Source: Nitrospira sp. (GTDB lineage Bacteria; Nitrospirota; Nitrospiria; Nitrospirales; Nitrospiraceae). Taken from it: DNA of 64,000 nt. Shown here piece by piece: positions 1 to 9,100 of the stretch. Under the pieces are notes generated by a model, which made no database searches, had not been told where the DNA came from, and saw only the letters and a program-made list of their open reading frames with translations. Location of the stretch: assembly GCA_015709715.1 (NCBI GenBank), contig CP054184.1, forward strand, positions 3,209,001 to 3,273,000, in the 5' to 3' direction. The position numbers and the translations under genes were made by a program. Numbering within the stretch: position 1 is the stretch's first letter; the number at the start of each line of letters is the position of its first letter.

Positions 1-57
1 ATAGGGAGAGGCGACAGGTCGGCAAGGTGGCTGGCCTGCCGCCTACCCAAAAAGTAA
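1..57 (+). CDS. C-terminal tail of an upstream gene (partial)
   Basis: Frame 1 is open from the window edge to a TAA at 55-57, three bases before the ATG of the adaptor gene at 61. The 18 residues seen are basic and carry no recognisable motif. Close spacing to the next start, which has no clear Shine-Dalgarno of its own, would fit translational coupling in an operon. The product cannot be named from this fragment, and it could be a chance open frame. Confidence 0.3.
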   Translation: MGRGDRSARWLACRLPKK

Positions 58-60
58 GTC

Positions 61-906
61 ATGAAACAGGCAGAGAATCGGCGTGGGCGGCATCAGAGCC
101 GCCTTCGCTATGTGAGCCCACTGTTCATCGCGGGGGTCATCTGTTGGGCAGGATGGGCGGAGGCCAAATCCGAGTTGCCCTGCCTCGTGGTGCCACAGGT
201 TACACTGACGGTCGGGACCCCGGTCGTCGGTGTGCTCAATAGCGTGGTGGTTAACCAAGGCGATATGGTGAAGGAAGGCGATGTGTTGGCCACGCTGGAG
301 TCCAGTCTTGAGCAGGCCGAGGTCGCGTTGGCCAAGGCCAAAGCCGAAATGGATGCTGCTGAGAAAAGTACGCAGATGAAAGCTGAATTCAGCCTCAGGA
401 AATCCGCTCGTGCGAAGGACTTGGGGAAGACCTCCGCGATGGCGCACCACGAAGTCGATGAAGCGGAAACCGAGGAGCGCTTGGCTCAAGTCGCCCATAT
501 GGAAGCATTGGAGAATAAACGGGTGGCGCAACTGGAGTTGGCGCGGGCCACGGCGGCACTGGAGCTGCGGACCGTCCGTAGCCCGATCACCGGCATCGTC
601 GTTGAGCGATTTTTGTCTCCTGGAGAGTTGGTGAAGCAAGCGCCGATCATGAAATTAGCTCGACTAGACCCTCTGCTGGTGGAAGTGTTGGCCCCCCTCT
701 CCTGGCTGGGGAAACTATCGGCCGGCATGAGGGGCGAGGTGCGGCTGGAATGGCCGTCGGCCGGTCCTCACCAGGCCCGTGTGACGGTCGTTAATCCCGT
801 CGTCAACAGCGCCAGTGGCACCTTCGAAGTGCTGCTCGAACTCCCGAATCCCGGCTACAAGATTCCGGCCGGCCTCTCCTGCGTCGTGCATTTTCCCTCG
901 CAGTAG
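61..906 (+). CDS. Periplasmic adaptor (membrane fusion) protein, HlyD/RND-MFP type
   Basis: This is a 281-residue efflux or secretion adaptor that should bridge an inner-membrane transporter and the TolC-type channel encoded next. The N-terminus is a signal peptide with a hydrophobic stretch at about 20-35 and a likely cleavage site after AEA. A lipoyl-like half motif (GVLNSVVVNQGDMVKEGDVLA) follows, then an Ala/Glu/Lys-rich alpha-hairpin at about 80-175. The second lipoyl half (RSPITGIVVERFLSPGELV) and a beta-barrel end the protein. Adaptors of type I secretion (HlyD) are usually longer and held by an uncleaved N-terminal membrane helix. This one looks soluble and RND-like, so its pairing with the HlyB-type gene at 2869 is inferred from position. 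Efflux with a pump encoded upstream of the window is an alternative. Confidence 0.8.
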   Translation: MKQAENRRGRHQSRLRYVSPLFIAGVICWAGWAEAKSELPCLVVPQVTLTVGTPVVGVLNSVVVNQGDMVKEGDVLATLESSLEQAEVALAKAKAEMDAAEKSTQMKAEFSLRKSARAKDLGKTSAMAHHEVDEAETEERLAQVAHMEALENKRVAQLELARATAALELRTVRSPITGIVVERFLSPGELVKQAPIMKLARLDPLLVEVLAPLSWLGKLSAGMRGEVRLEWPSAGPHQARVTVVNPVVNSASGTFEVLLELPNPGYKIPAGLSCVVHFPSQ

Positions 907-1059
907 GTGTCGTACCCCCGCCTGTTCGTTCACGGTACTTTTCTAAGACTGTTTCCGGTTTGCCCGCGCGCTAGCAGTGGACTGGGAAGAGGCGTGTCGT
1001 GTAACTCTATCCGCCGGTGGCGCTGGATGGTCATTCAATTCGAGCGAAAGGGGCATGGT

Positions 1060-2397
1060 ATGAAACCGTCTTTCATCCTGAGCGGCTTGTTTTGCCTGTT
1101 CTTCTGCGTGTTCTGTCTTAGCGATCCATCGGCCGGGGCGCCGCCCGATCCTGGCTCGGCTCCGGAGCGGCCGGAGCTTCGTCTGACCCTTCGGGAAGCG
1201 ATGGAGGCGGCCGTGGATAACAACCCCAATGTGCGCCTGTTTAAGGAACGGATCGAGACGGCGCGGGCTGCGAGCAAGACGCAGCTCGGCGCCCTATTGC
1301 CCAACCTTTCCTCGAACGTCCGCCAGACGAGGCAAAACGTCTTTCTGGGAACGATCGGATTGGCGCCGGTTCGCACGGACCCGTTCAGCATCTTTGATGC
1401 TCGGGCGAATGTGTCTCAGTCGCTGTTCAGCCTGAGCTTGATCCAGCGGTGGCGTGCCTCACGAGAGGCCCTGAAGGTGGCGGAGTTGGAGTCGGAGTCG
1501 ACAAAGTTCGACACGATGTCGGCCGTCGGTTTGCTGTATGTCGAGGCGCTCAAAGCCGAGGCAACGGTCAATACCAGGAGTGCCAATATGCAGTTGTTCG
1601 AGGAACTCCTCGAACTGGCCAGGAACCGACGTGGGGGCGGGATGGGGACGGGGCTAGATACCGCCCGCTTGGAGGCGCAATTGGAGAATGAGCGTCAGCA
1701 ACTTGCCATAGCCCGCTCGGAAGTGGAACGGCTCAAGATCAATATTTTGCACGGACTGGGTTTTGCCTTCGATGTTCGACTGGTCCTCACTGATTCCCTC
1801 AAATTGGAAGTGCCGGAGCCTCCCAACGAGGAGGCGGCGGTGGTGACAGCGATGAATCAGCGTATGGAAGTCAAGGCCCAGCAGCAGCGGATAAGGACGG
1901 CATCGCTCACGTTGAATTCCACTGAAACTGAACGGGTGCCGTCGCTGGCGGCACAGGGAGACTACGGCCTGATCGGAAACCGAATGCACAACACGCTCGA
2001 CACCTACAACATCGGGCTCTTCTTGACGGTGCCCCTCTTCGATGGAGCGCGGGAAGGGCGCATCAGCGAATCGCGGAGTCAGGTGAATCAGGAGACCATT
2101 CGTATGCGGGTGGTGAGTAACCAGGTCGTCTTGGACGTTCGGGAGGCGCTGGTTACGCTGGCTTCCGCGAAAGAGCAATTGGCCATTTCTCAGGTCGGTC
2201 TTCAAGCCGCGCTCAAAGAGCTGGCACTTGCAAAAGAGCGATTCACGGTGTTGACGGCAGGCAGTAACTTCGAGGTGACGAACGCGTTGTACAGCCTCTC
2301 ACGTGCACGGGACAATACGGTTGACGCCATGTTTCGTCTCAATGGAGCCCGTGTCAATCTCGCCAGGGCATTAGGCGAACTCGAAAAACTCAACTGA
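1060..2397 (+). CDS. TolC family outer-membrane channel protein
   Basis: The protein has 445 residues when started at the ATG at 1060, which is preceded by GCGAAAGGGG and opens a good signal peptide ending near SAGA. The frame continues upstream to a GTG at 907, but that adds 51 residues lacking signal-peptide character. Two repeated alpha-helical blocks typical of the TolC/OEP family are visible, each with an LREAMEAAVDNNPNVRLF-like or QRMEVKAQQQRIRTASL-like helix and Ser/Asn-rich beta segments (for example LSSNVRQTRQNVFLG and GLFLTVPLFDGAREGR). It should form the trimeric outer-membrane/periplasmic duct. It lies just after the adaptor gene, with an HlyB-type exporter two genes on, so an export function is likely. 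RTX export is the context-based guess. Confidence 0.85.
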   Translation: MKPSFILSGLFCLFFCVFCLSDPSAGAPPDPGSAPERPELRLTLREAMEAAVDNNPNVRLFKERIETARAASKTQLGALLPNLSSNVRQTRQNVFLGTIGLAPVRTDPFSIFDARANVSQSLFSLSLIQRWRASREALKVAELESESTKFDTMSAVGLLYVEALKAEATVNTRSANMQLFEELLELARNRRGGGMGTGLDTARLEAQLENERQQLAIARSEVERLKINILHGLGFAFDVRLVLTDSLKLEVPEPPNEEAAVVTAMNQRMEVKAQQQRIRTASLTLNSTETERVPSLAAQGDYGLIGNRMHNTLDTYNIGLFLTVPLFDGAREGRISESRSQVNQETIRMRVVSNQVVLDVREALVTLASAKEQLAISQVGLQAALKELALAKERFTVLTAGSNFEVTNALYSLSRARDNTVDAMFRLNGARVNLARALGELEKLN

Positions 2398-2514
2398 ACC
2401 GCCTCCATCCCACCTGACTTTTGGGGACCGCCCACCCTCCGGGGAATGGTCAGAATACCTGCTGCGCCATAGGATCGTGCCTGTCACCATACATCAAGAA
2501 GCAGGAGGTGCAGC

Positions 2515-2850
2515 ATGGCCGAGGGAAATCACTCTAAGCCGCAGGGGGGAAAGGCGAAATCAGTGGGAGTGCTGCTGAAGCCGGCAGGGCAAGGTGAACA
2601 GCCTAAGCTTGTAAACTACTCATACGTCAGCTTGGCTCAGGGTGTGGCGTATATCGATTTCGGTTTTCTAGAGCCCGCCAGCCTCAATGCGGTCATGCAA
2701 CGTATGCAACGAGACGAAGGGTTGCCAAAGCACCTTGAGGGAACCAGAGCCGCCCGAGTTGCGCTCCCTCTGGATGCCATGGTTCGGCTGTACCAACAAA
2801 TTCAACAACTCCTCGTCGGTCTCCAGCCCAGCAAGTCGAAACCCTCCTGA
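2515..2850 (+). CDS. Small hypothetical protein, DUF3467-like pattern
   Basis: This 111-residue protein has an excellent ribosome binding site (GCAGGAGGTGCAGC) before the ATG. The first 30 residues are polar and Lys/Gly-rich. The remainder reads like a compact alpha/beta domain with the spaced pattern NYSYVSLAQGVAYIDFGF, then ARVALPLDAMVRLYQQIQQLL. This resembles DUF3467 (an N-terminal strand with DFG, then RV followed by a helix), but I rate that as weak. No signal peptide or membrane helix is present, so it is probably cytoplasmic. It sits between the channel and the exporter ATPase genes and stops immediately before the next reading frame. A role tied to the secretion system, such as chaperone or regulator, is inferred only from position. 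Confidence 0.75.
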   Translation: MAEGNHSKPQGGKAKSVGVLLKPAGQGEQPKLVNYSYVSLAQGVAYIDFGFLEPASLNAVMQRMQRDEGLPKHLEGTRAARVALPLDAMVRLYQQIQQLLVGLQPSKSKPS

Positions 2851-2868
2851 TTGCCGCTTCAGCGCACC

Positions 2869-5037
2869 ATGGCTGCCTCCACGTTCAGCGCAACAGGTCG
2901 GGCCGGTCAGGATGAATCCACAGACACGGGATTGTTCTGTCTCCGACTGCTTGGCCGGTACCACGATCTGGCGCTCGACGTTGGGCAACTCCGCCACCAA
3001 TTCGGGCAGTCGGATCGTACCCTCACAATCCACGAGTTGGTACGGGCAGCCAAACATGTCGGGCTGAAAGCCGGTGTGATCGCAACAACATGGGAAGATC
3101 TGGCCGCCCTGCCGCTGCCGGCAATCGCCGGGCGGCAGGATGGCCGGTATGTGGTGCTTGCCAAAGTGTCCGAGGACACGGTCCTTATCCAGGACCCGCT
3201 GGAACCCAAAGCCAGGGTAGAGCGCAAGCAAGAGTATCTTGCGAGCTGGAATGGCACCCTGTTGCTGTGTCGGAAACGCGCAGATGCGGAGAGCATGGGG
3301 CGCGCGTTCGACCTCACGTGGTTTGTGCCGGTTCTGGTCAAGTACCGGTGGCTTTTCGGCGAAGTCTTGGCGGCTTCATTCGTGTTGCAGTTGTTTGCGC
3401 TGCTCACTCCACTGTTTACCCAAATCGTCATCGATAAGGTGTTGGTGCACAAAGGCTTCACCACGCTCCATGTTTTGGCTGTCGGCATGCTGGCGCTGGC
3501 TCTTTTCGACGCTTTGCTGGGCGGCCTACGAACGTATCTCTTTGCCCACACCACCAACCGTATCGATGTGGGACTGGGGACGCAGCTGTTTCGACACCTG
3601 CTGGCGTTGCCGCTGGCGTACTTTGAAGCTCGCCGGGTCGGTGATACGGTCGCCAGAGTCCGTGAACTGGAACAGATTCGTCAGTTTCTCACCAGCAGTT
3701 CGGTGACGGTCGTCCTCGACCTGTTCTTCATCGTGGTCTTTCTCGGCGTCATGTGGCTCTACAGCCCCACGTTGACCATGATCGTGATCGCGTCCTTACC
3801 GCTGTATGTGCTGTTGGCGGTCTTCATTACGCCGGCGATCCGCGCCCGCTTAAACGACAAATTCTCCCGCGCCGCGGAAAATCAGGCGTTTTTGGTTGAA
3901 ACCGTCAGCAGGATCCATACGGTAAAAGCTCTTGCCGGTGAGCCGCCGCTTCAGCGTCGGTGGGAAGAACAATTGGCCGGATATGTGAACGCCAGTTTCC
4001 GCGCCACGACTCTCGCAACGGTCGCTGGGCAAGTGGCCTCCTTCATTCAAAAGGGCACCACGGTCGCTTTGGTCTGGATAGGCGCTTACCAGGTGATCGA
4101 CGGTGTCCTGAGCATCGGTGAGTTGATTGCATTCAATATGCTGGCGGGGCAGGTCAGCGGACCTCTGCTTCGAGTCGTCAATCTGTGGCAGGAGTTTCAG
4201 CAAGTCGGGGTGTCAGTTCAACGTCTGGGCGACGTCCTGAATGTCCGTCCCGAGCCTACCTACAACCCCACGCGTACGACCCTCCCGGTAGTGGCAGGAC
4301 GAATTGATTTCGAAGAGGTGACGTTTCGGTATCGCCCGGATGGGCCGCCTGCCCTTCGGCAAGTTTCGATGTCCCTGCCTCCTGGGGGAGTGATCGGGAT
4401 CGTTGGGCGATCCGGGTCCGGAAAGAGCACGGTTGCCAGACTCCTTCAGCGCTTGCATGTCCCGGAGCGTGGGAGAGTCTTGGTTGATGGCGTGGATGTA
4501 GCACAGATGGATCCTGCGTGGTTGCGCAGGCAAATCGGCGTGGTGCTGCAAGACAGTCTTCTCTTCAACCAGTCGGTGCGAAGCAACATCGCTCTGACGG
4601 ATCCTGGCCTGTCTATGGACCGCGTCATCCGTGCGGCAAAACTCGCCGGTGCACACGAATTCATTCTCGGCCTGCCGGAGGGGTACGACACCATCGTGGG
4701 GGAACATGGTTGTGCGTTGTCTGGAGGACAGCGTCAACGGATTGCTATTGCTCGCGCATTGGTCGCGAATCCGAGAATTCTGATCTTTGATGAGGCGACC
4801 AGCGCATTGGACTATGAATCGGAAGCCATCATTCGACAGAACATGGCGCTCATCTCTAAGGGACGTACCGTCATTCTCATCGCCCACCGCTTGAGCACCG
4901 TCCGATGCGCTCAGAGAATTTACGCGTTTGAGAAGGGACAGATTGTCGAGCAAGGGACGCACGACGAGTTGCTCCAATCCAACGGGCTTTACGCGAGATT
5001 CCATCGGCACCAAGAGGGCCGCTCCGCCGCGGCATGA
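2869..5037 (+). CDS. HlyB-type type I secretion ABC transporter (permease/ATPase)
   Basis: This half-transporter of about 722 residues would energise export of the RTX protein across both membranes. Domains in order: a C39-peptidase-like domain (about 15-135), in which the catalytic Cys of the D-C-G motif is Thr (STDTGLFCLRLLGRYH), so it should bind rather than cleave substrate as HlyB does; a six-helix exporter domain (about 155-440); and a nucleotide-binding domain with Walker A (GIVGRSGSGKST, near 510), signature LSGGQRQRIAIARAL, Walker B ILIFDEATSALD and the switch His in IAHRLSTV. The ATG at 2869 is preferred to a TTG at 2851 that abuts the previous stop. Neither has a clear Shine-Dalgarno. 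The stop codon (5035-5037) falls on the outer end of the adjacent insertion sequence, so the extreme C-terminus may be altered. Confidence 0.92.
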   Translation: MAASTFSATGRAGQDESTDTGLFCLRLLGRYHDLALDVGQLRHQFGQSDRTLTIHELVRAAKHVGLKAGVIATTWEDLAALPLPAIAGRQDGRYVVLAKVSEDTVLIQDPLEPKARVERKQEYLASWNGTLLLCRKRADAESMGRAFDLTWFVPVLVKYRWLFGEVLAASFVLQLFALLTPLFTQIVIDKVLVHKGFTTLHVLAVGMLALALFDALLGGLRTYLFAHTTNRIDVGLGTQLFRHLLALPLAYFEARRVGDTVARVRELEQIRQFLTSSSVTVVLDLFFIVVFLGVMWLYSPTLTMIVIASLPLYVLLAVFITPAIRARLNDKFSRAAENQAFLVETVSRIHTVKALAGEPPLQRRWEEQLAGYVNASFRATTLATVAGQVASFIQKGTTVALVWIGAYQVIDGVLSIGELIAFNMLAGQVSGPLLRVVNLWQEFQQVGVSVQRLGDVLNVRPEPTYNPTRTTLPVVAGRIDFEEVTFRYRPDGPPALRQVSMSLPPGGVIGIVGRSGSGKSTVARLLQRLHVPERGRVLVDGVDVAQMDPAWLRRQIGVVLQDSLLFNQSVRSNIALTDPGLSMDRVIRAAKLAGAHEFILGLPEGYDTIVGEHGCALSGGQRQRIAIARALVANPRILIFDEATSALDYESEAIIRQNMALISKGRTVILIAHRLSTVRCAQRIYAFEKGQIVEQGTHDELLQSNGLYARFHRHQEGRSAAA

Positions 5038-6084
5038 AATATCTTGTTGAGAGTGGGCCCCCTGCATGGACTACAGTCACAAGCCATCACCAGGAGGGAT
5101 CCCATGCGATTGATCACGACGAAGGAACTGAGAACGCTGAGCATCGCCACACGACATCATCACCTCATCAACAGTCGGCTGGCGATCTTGCGCTATGCCG
5201 ACGAATATGGGTTCAAAGGTGCCGCCCGGCGGTTCGGCTTGGATCGCAAGACGGTGAGAACGTGGCACCGTCGTTGGGTGGCCAGCGGGCCCGCGGGGTT
5301 AGTCCCGCGTCATCCGCGCACACGGCGCCGACGGATCTCCGAGGAGGCGGTGCGGCTGATCGAGCACGCCCGCCGCGAGCTGCATTTTGGCGCGATGCGG
5401 ACCCGGTTCTGGCTGGACCGGGTGCATCACATCCGTGTCGCGGCCGCGACAATCCGCCGAGTCTGCCGGGACCTCGGCTATCCGCCCATCCGGCGTACCG
5501 GCCCGCGACGCCCTCGCCAGCCGCTGCTCTTCAGTAAAGACCACCCGGGTGACTGTGTGCAGGTTGATGTCAAGGAAGTGAAAGTTGCGGGGAAGAAATG
5601 TTTTCAGTATACGGCCCTGGATGACTGTACACGCTATCGCGTCTTACGCCTCTATCCCCGCAAGTATCACGGCACCAGTCTCGAGTTTCTGGCCACCATC
5701 CGGCAGATGCTCCCGTTTCCCATTCGTAAGGTACAAGTTGATAACGGCACAGAATTCCCGCTTGCCTTTGCCCTGGCCGTGCAAGAAGCCGGTATCCGCC
5801 TGCGACATATCAAGCCTCGCCGGCCCGAACAAAATGGGAAAGTCGAACGCAGCCATCGCATCGACGAGGAGGAGTTTTGGAGTCGCGCGACATTTGACGA
5901 GTTCACATCAGCGACGCAGGCCCTGCGTGCCTGGGAGCATCAGTATAACCACGACCGATTCTCCATGGCCCTCCAGGGCCTCACACCGGCCGAAAAATTG
6001 GCGACATGTCTCTCGCCACTGAACCCATCATCACCACCCACGCCATGCACACACACGGGGGCCGCTGCTTGACAAGTCATTACA
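5035..6084 (+). mobile_element. IS481-type insertion sequence with imperfect terminal inverted repeats
   Basis: An element of about 1050 bp encloses one DDE transposase. Its left end (from TGAAATATCTTGTTGAG at 5035) and the reverse complement of its right end (TGTAATGACTTGTCAAG, ending at 6084) agree at 19 of 28 positions when aligned by hand, including CTTGT and a final GGCCCCC block. The termini read TG...CA, as usual in the family. A shorter alternative is 5045-6074, with TGT...ACA ends. No target-site duplication is visible: GCGGCA lies to the left and CATCGACG to the right. The left end contributes the TGA of the exporter gene. RTX homology resumes at 6086, directly after the right end. 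Absence of a duplication suggests recombination between copies or an associated deletion. Confidence 0.75.
5104..6072 (+). CDS. IS481 family transposase (DDE integrase-core)
   Basis: The protein has 322 residues from the ATG at 5104, which follows CACCAGGAGGGATCCC. An in-frame TTG at 5044 lies in the inverted repeat and is unlikely. The N-terminal half is a helix-turn-helix region ([20 protein letters not shown], then [18 protein letters not shown]). The C-terminal half is an rve/DDE catalytic core with the first Asp in [11 protein letters not shown], the second in [10 protein letters not shown] and the Glu in [18 protein letters not shown]. It looks intact and of full family length, so the element may still be mobile. 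The stop overlaps the inner part of the right inverted repeat. Confidence 0.9.
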   Translation: MRLITTKELRTLSIATRHHHLINSRLAILRYADEYGFKGAARRFGLDRKTVRTWHRRWVASGPAGLVPRHPRTRRRRISEEAVRLIEHARRELHFGAMRTRFWLDRVHHIRVAAATIRRVCRDLGYPPIRRTGPRRPRQPLLFSKDHPGDCVQVDVKEVKVAGKKCFQYTALDDCTRYRVLRLYPRKYHGTSLEFLATIRQMLPFPIRKVQVDNGTEFPLAFALAVQEAGIRLRHIKPRRPEQNGKVERSHRIDEEEFWSRATFDEFTSATQALRAWEHQYNHDRFSMALQGLTPAEKLATCLSPLNPSSPPTPCTHTGAAA

Positions 6085-6103
6085 CATCGACGATCCCGGT
6101 GAT

Positions 6104-9100
6104 GTGGTGGTTGAGCAGGCGAACGGCGGGCACGATGCGGTGGTGAGCGCAATCACTGTGACGCTGAGCGACCATATTGAGACTCTCTCGCTGACTGGGT
6201 CAGCGGCGCTGGATGGAGTCGGAAATGCGTTGGACAACTTATTGGTTGGTAACGAGGGTGTGAACGTTCTCGCGGGCGGATCAGGCCACGATACGTATGT
6301 GGTGGAAGCCTGGGACTCGGTTATCGAGCAAGCCGATGGAGGCATCGATACCGTACAGACCTCCCACTCTTTTGCGCTAGGAACGCAGGTCGAAAATTTG
6401 ACGCTCACAGGGGCGGGAAGTGTAGTGGGTATAGGCAATGACCTTGCCAATCGCCTGGTCGGTAACGGCAGTGCCAGTGGGCTTCTCGGCGGGAAGGGCG
6501 ACGATACCTATGTGGTGAAGGGCTTGGAGGCCGTTCGCGAATTACCCGGCGAGGGTATCGACTTGGTGCTCACCAATCGAAGTTACCGGTTGGGCCCGAA
6601 CCTCGAAAATTTAACACTGATGGAGTCCGACTTCGCCAACCTTTGGAGCCCCTATCACACCTCGATCGTAACAGCTGCGGGCAATGCTCTGGACAATATC
6701 TTGATGGGCACGGACGGCGTCAACGTATTAGATGGTGGAGATGGTGCAGACACCCTGGATGGCCGAGGCGGAAACGATACGCTCATCGGAGGGCAAGGCG
6801 TCGACACATATCTGTTTGGGTATGGTTCCGGCGCGGATCTTGTCGAGGATACCTATCTCACTGAGAGTGATGTTATTCAGATGCATTCCGACATCCGGCC
6901 TTCGGATGTGACCGTCCACAATATGTCGGACTCCGATCTGGTGCTGCGGCTTCAGGGGAGCCTTGATTCGCTGACGGTGTCGAGGTTTTTTCAGGGCCTG
7001 GAGTATCGGAGAAAAGAGGTTCGCTTTGCAGATGGCACGGTATGGGACGCTGCCACCCTTGAGAGCCTTGCTCAGCCTCCTCAACCCATCGGGCTGGTTC
7101 TTGTGGGAGGGCATGGTGGAGAAACGTTGACTGGTGGAGAAGGGAATGACCGCTTATCGGGGTACGGTGGTGACGACATCCTGGTCGGCGGCTCGGGTCA
7201 TGACCAGCTCTACGGCTTTGCTGACTGGGGACCGGCGATCGGCGTGTTGGTGCCGACCGACCGTGATTACTTGCAGGGAGGAGCTGGGAGCGACGTCCTG
7301 TGGGGTGGGATCGGCGATGATGGGCTTGAGGGTGGGACCGGCAATGACACCCTCATCGGAGGCGCTGGGCGAGATACGTTCCTGTTCGATCGAGGATGGG
7401 GACAGGATACCATTGCCTACTATGATTTCTCTCGCTCGAACGATGATGACCTGGATCAGCTGGACATCATTCGCTTAGGCAATGAAATTCAGCCCGAGGA
7501 TCTCGTTGTCACCAGGCAAGGGCTTGCACTTGCTCTGCAGACTCTCGACGGCCTCGATCGCGTGACGATCAGACCGTCTCCGTTGAGCGGGATGTTCATG
7601 ATCGAAGGGGTGCATTTCGCCGACGGGACGGTGTGGAATCTGGGCACCATGATGGAGAGGGCCGCTTGGTCGCCCATACTAGGCACAGCGTTATCCGACA
7701 CTCTCTCGGATGATACGAATGTTGTGGCCGACGAAGTGCTGGATGGGTTGAGCGGCGACGACATCCTTGTCAGTTGGAGTGGGAATGACACGCTGATGGG
7801 GCAACAAGGTGACGATACGTACGTCATCGAAGGGACCGATCGATTGGTCACCATCCACGAAGCTCCCGATGCAGGGCGAGACAGCGTAAGGACTTCCGAT
7901 GACTACAGGCTTCCGCTGAACGTTGAAGATTTGTCTCTCATGGGCTCCGCCTATCGGGGAAGTGGGAATGACCAGAATAATCGCGTGACCGGTACCGAGG
8001 GGGACAATCTGCTCTTCGGCGGGGCGGGAGACGATACACTCGTCGGGGGATATGTGCGGGAGGTCGAGGGCGGGAGGGTATTGGACGCCATCGGAAGCGA
8101 TATCCTGATCGGAGGGGCTGGAAATGACCTGTTGATCCCGATCGGGGGGATTCGTGATGAGTTTGGGGCAGTTTCCCCGGTCGGTGATCGATATACGGGG
8201 TTACCCCAGAATGTGCTGATCGGAGGACTCGGGGATGATCTGTATGTTCTGCACGTCGCCGGAGAGATCGTTATTGAGGAAGTTGGGGAGGGGACTGATA
8301 CCGTCTGGAGCTCCGTAGACTATGTCCTGACCGACAATCTTGAAATCCTCCATCTCATTACGGCTGGAGTTGAGGTGGAGACTACTGGCACGGGGAATAG
8401 GTTGGACAACCTCTTAATCGGCAGCATGAGTGCTAATGTACTCGTCGGACTGGATGGGAATGACACCCTTATGGGAGGCTGGGAGGCTTCGACGACTGAA
8501 CCTTTTTCGGACGCGTCGGCGGATGATCGTGTTGTCGATACCCTGGTTGGAGGTGCAGGAGACGATACTTATGTGATTCTCGGGTCGTCTTCTCGCGAAG
8601 GACAGCCGGACAGAATCGTGGAGGCTGCGCATGAGGGCACTGACACCGTACTCAGTTTCGTGAGTTATACGCTAGGCGGCTACGTCGAGAACTTGGAACT
8701 ACAAGGGGGGCAGGCACTCGACGGAATCGGAAATGCTTTGGACAACACCTTGGCCGGGAATGCTGAGCGCAACAGACTCAGTGGGGGTGCAGGAAATGAT
8801 GCTCTCGCTGGGGGGAGGGGAAGCGACACGTATCGGTTTGATAGAGGGGATGGGATCGATACGATTTGGGACGAGGCCTACTCTGGGGAGGAAGACCGAA
8901 TTCTATTCGGTGACGGGATCATTCCGAGCGATCTCACGATTTTCCGCACTCAGGACAGAGTCACGATTCAGGTCGGCAGTGCAGGAGATGTGATTCACTT
9001 GATGACGTTCGATCGGTTTCCTGAGCGGACGGATTCGGGCGTCAAAACCCTGGAATTTTCCGACGGGACCCAAGTCGACCTGGCCTCTCTGCTCGCTCCG

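Noticed and set aside
43-639. 198-codon minus-strand open frame
   Set aside because: It is antisense to the adaptor gene, has Arg/His/Leu-biased shadow composition and no ribosome binding site.
4213-5067. 284-codon minus-strand open frame
   Set aside because: It is opposite the ATPase domain of the exporter, whose motifs are unambiguous on the plus strand.
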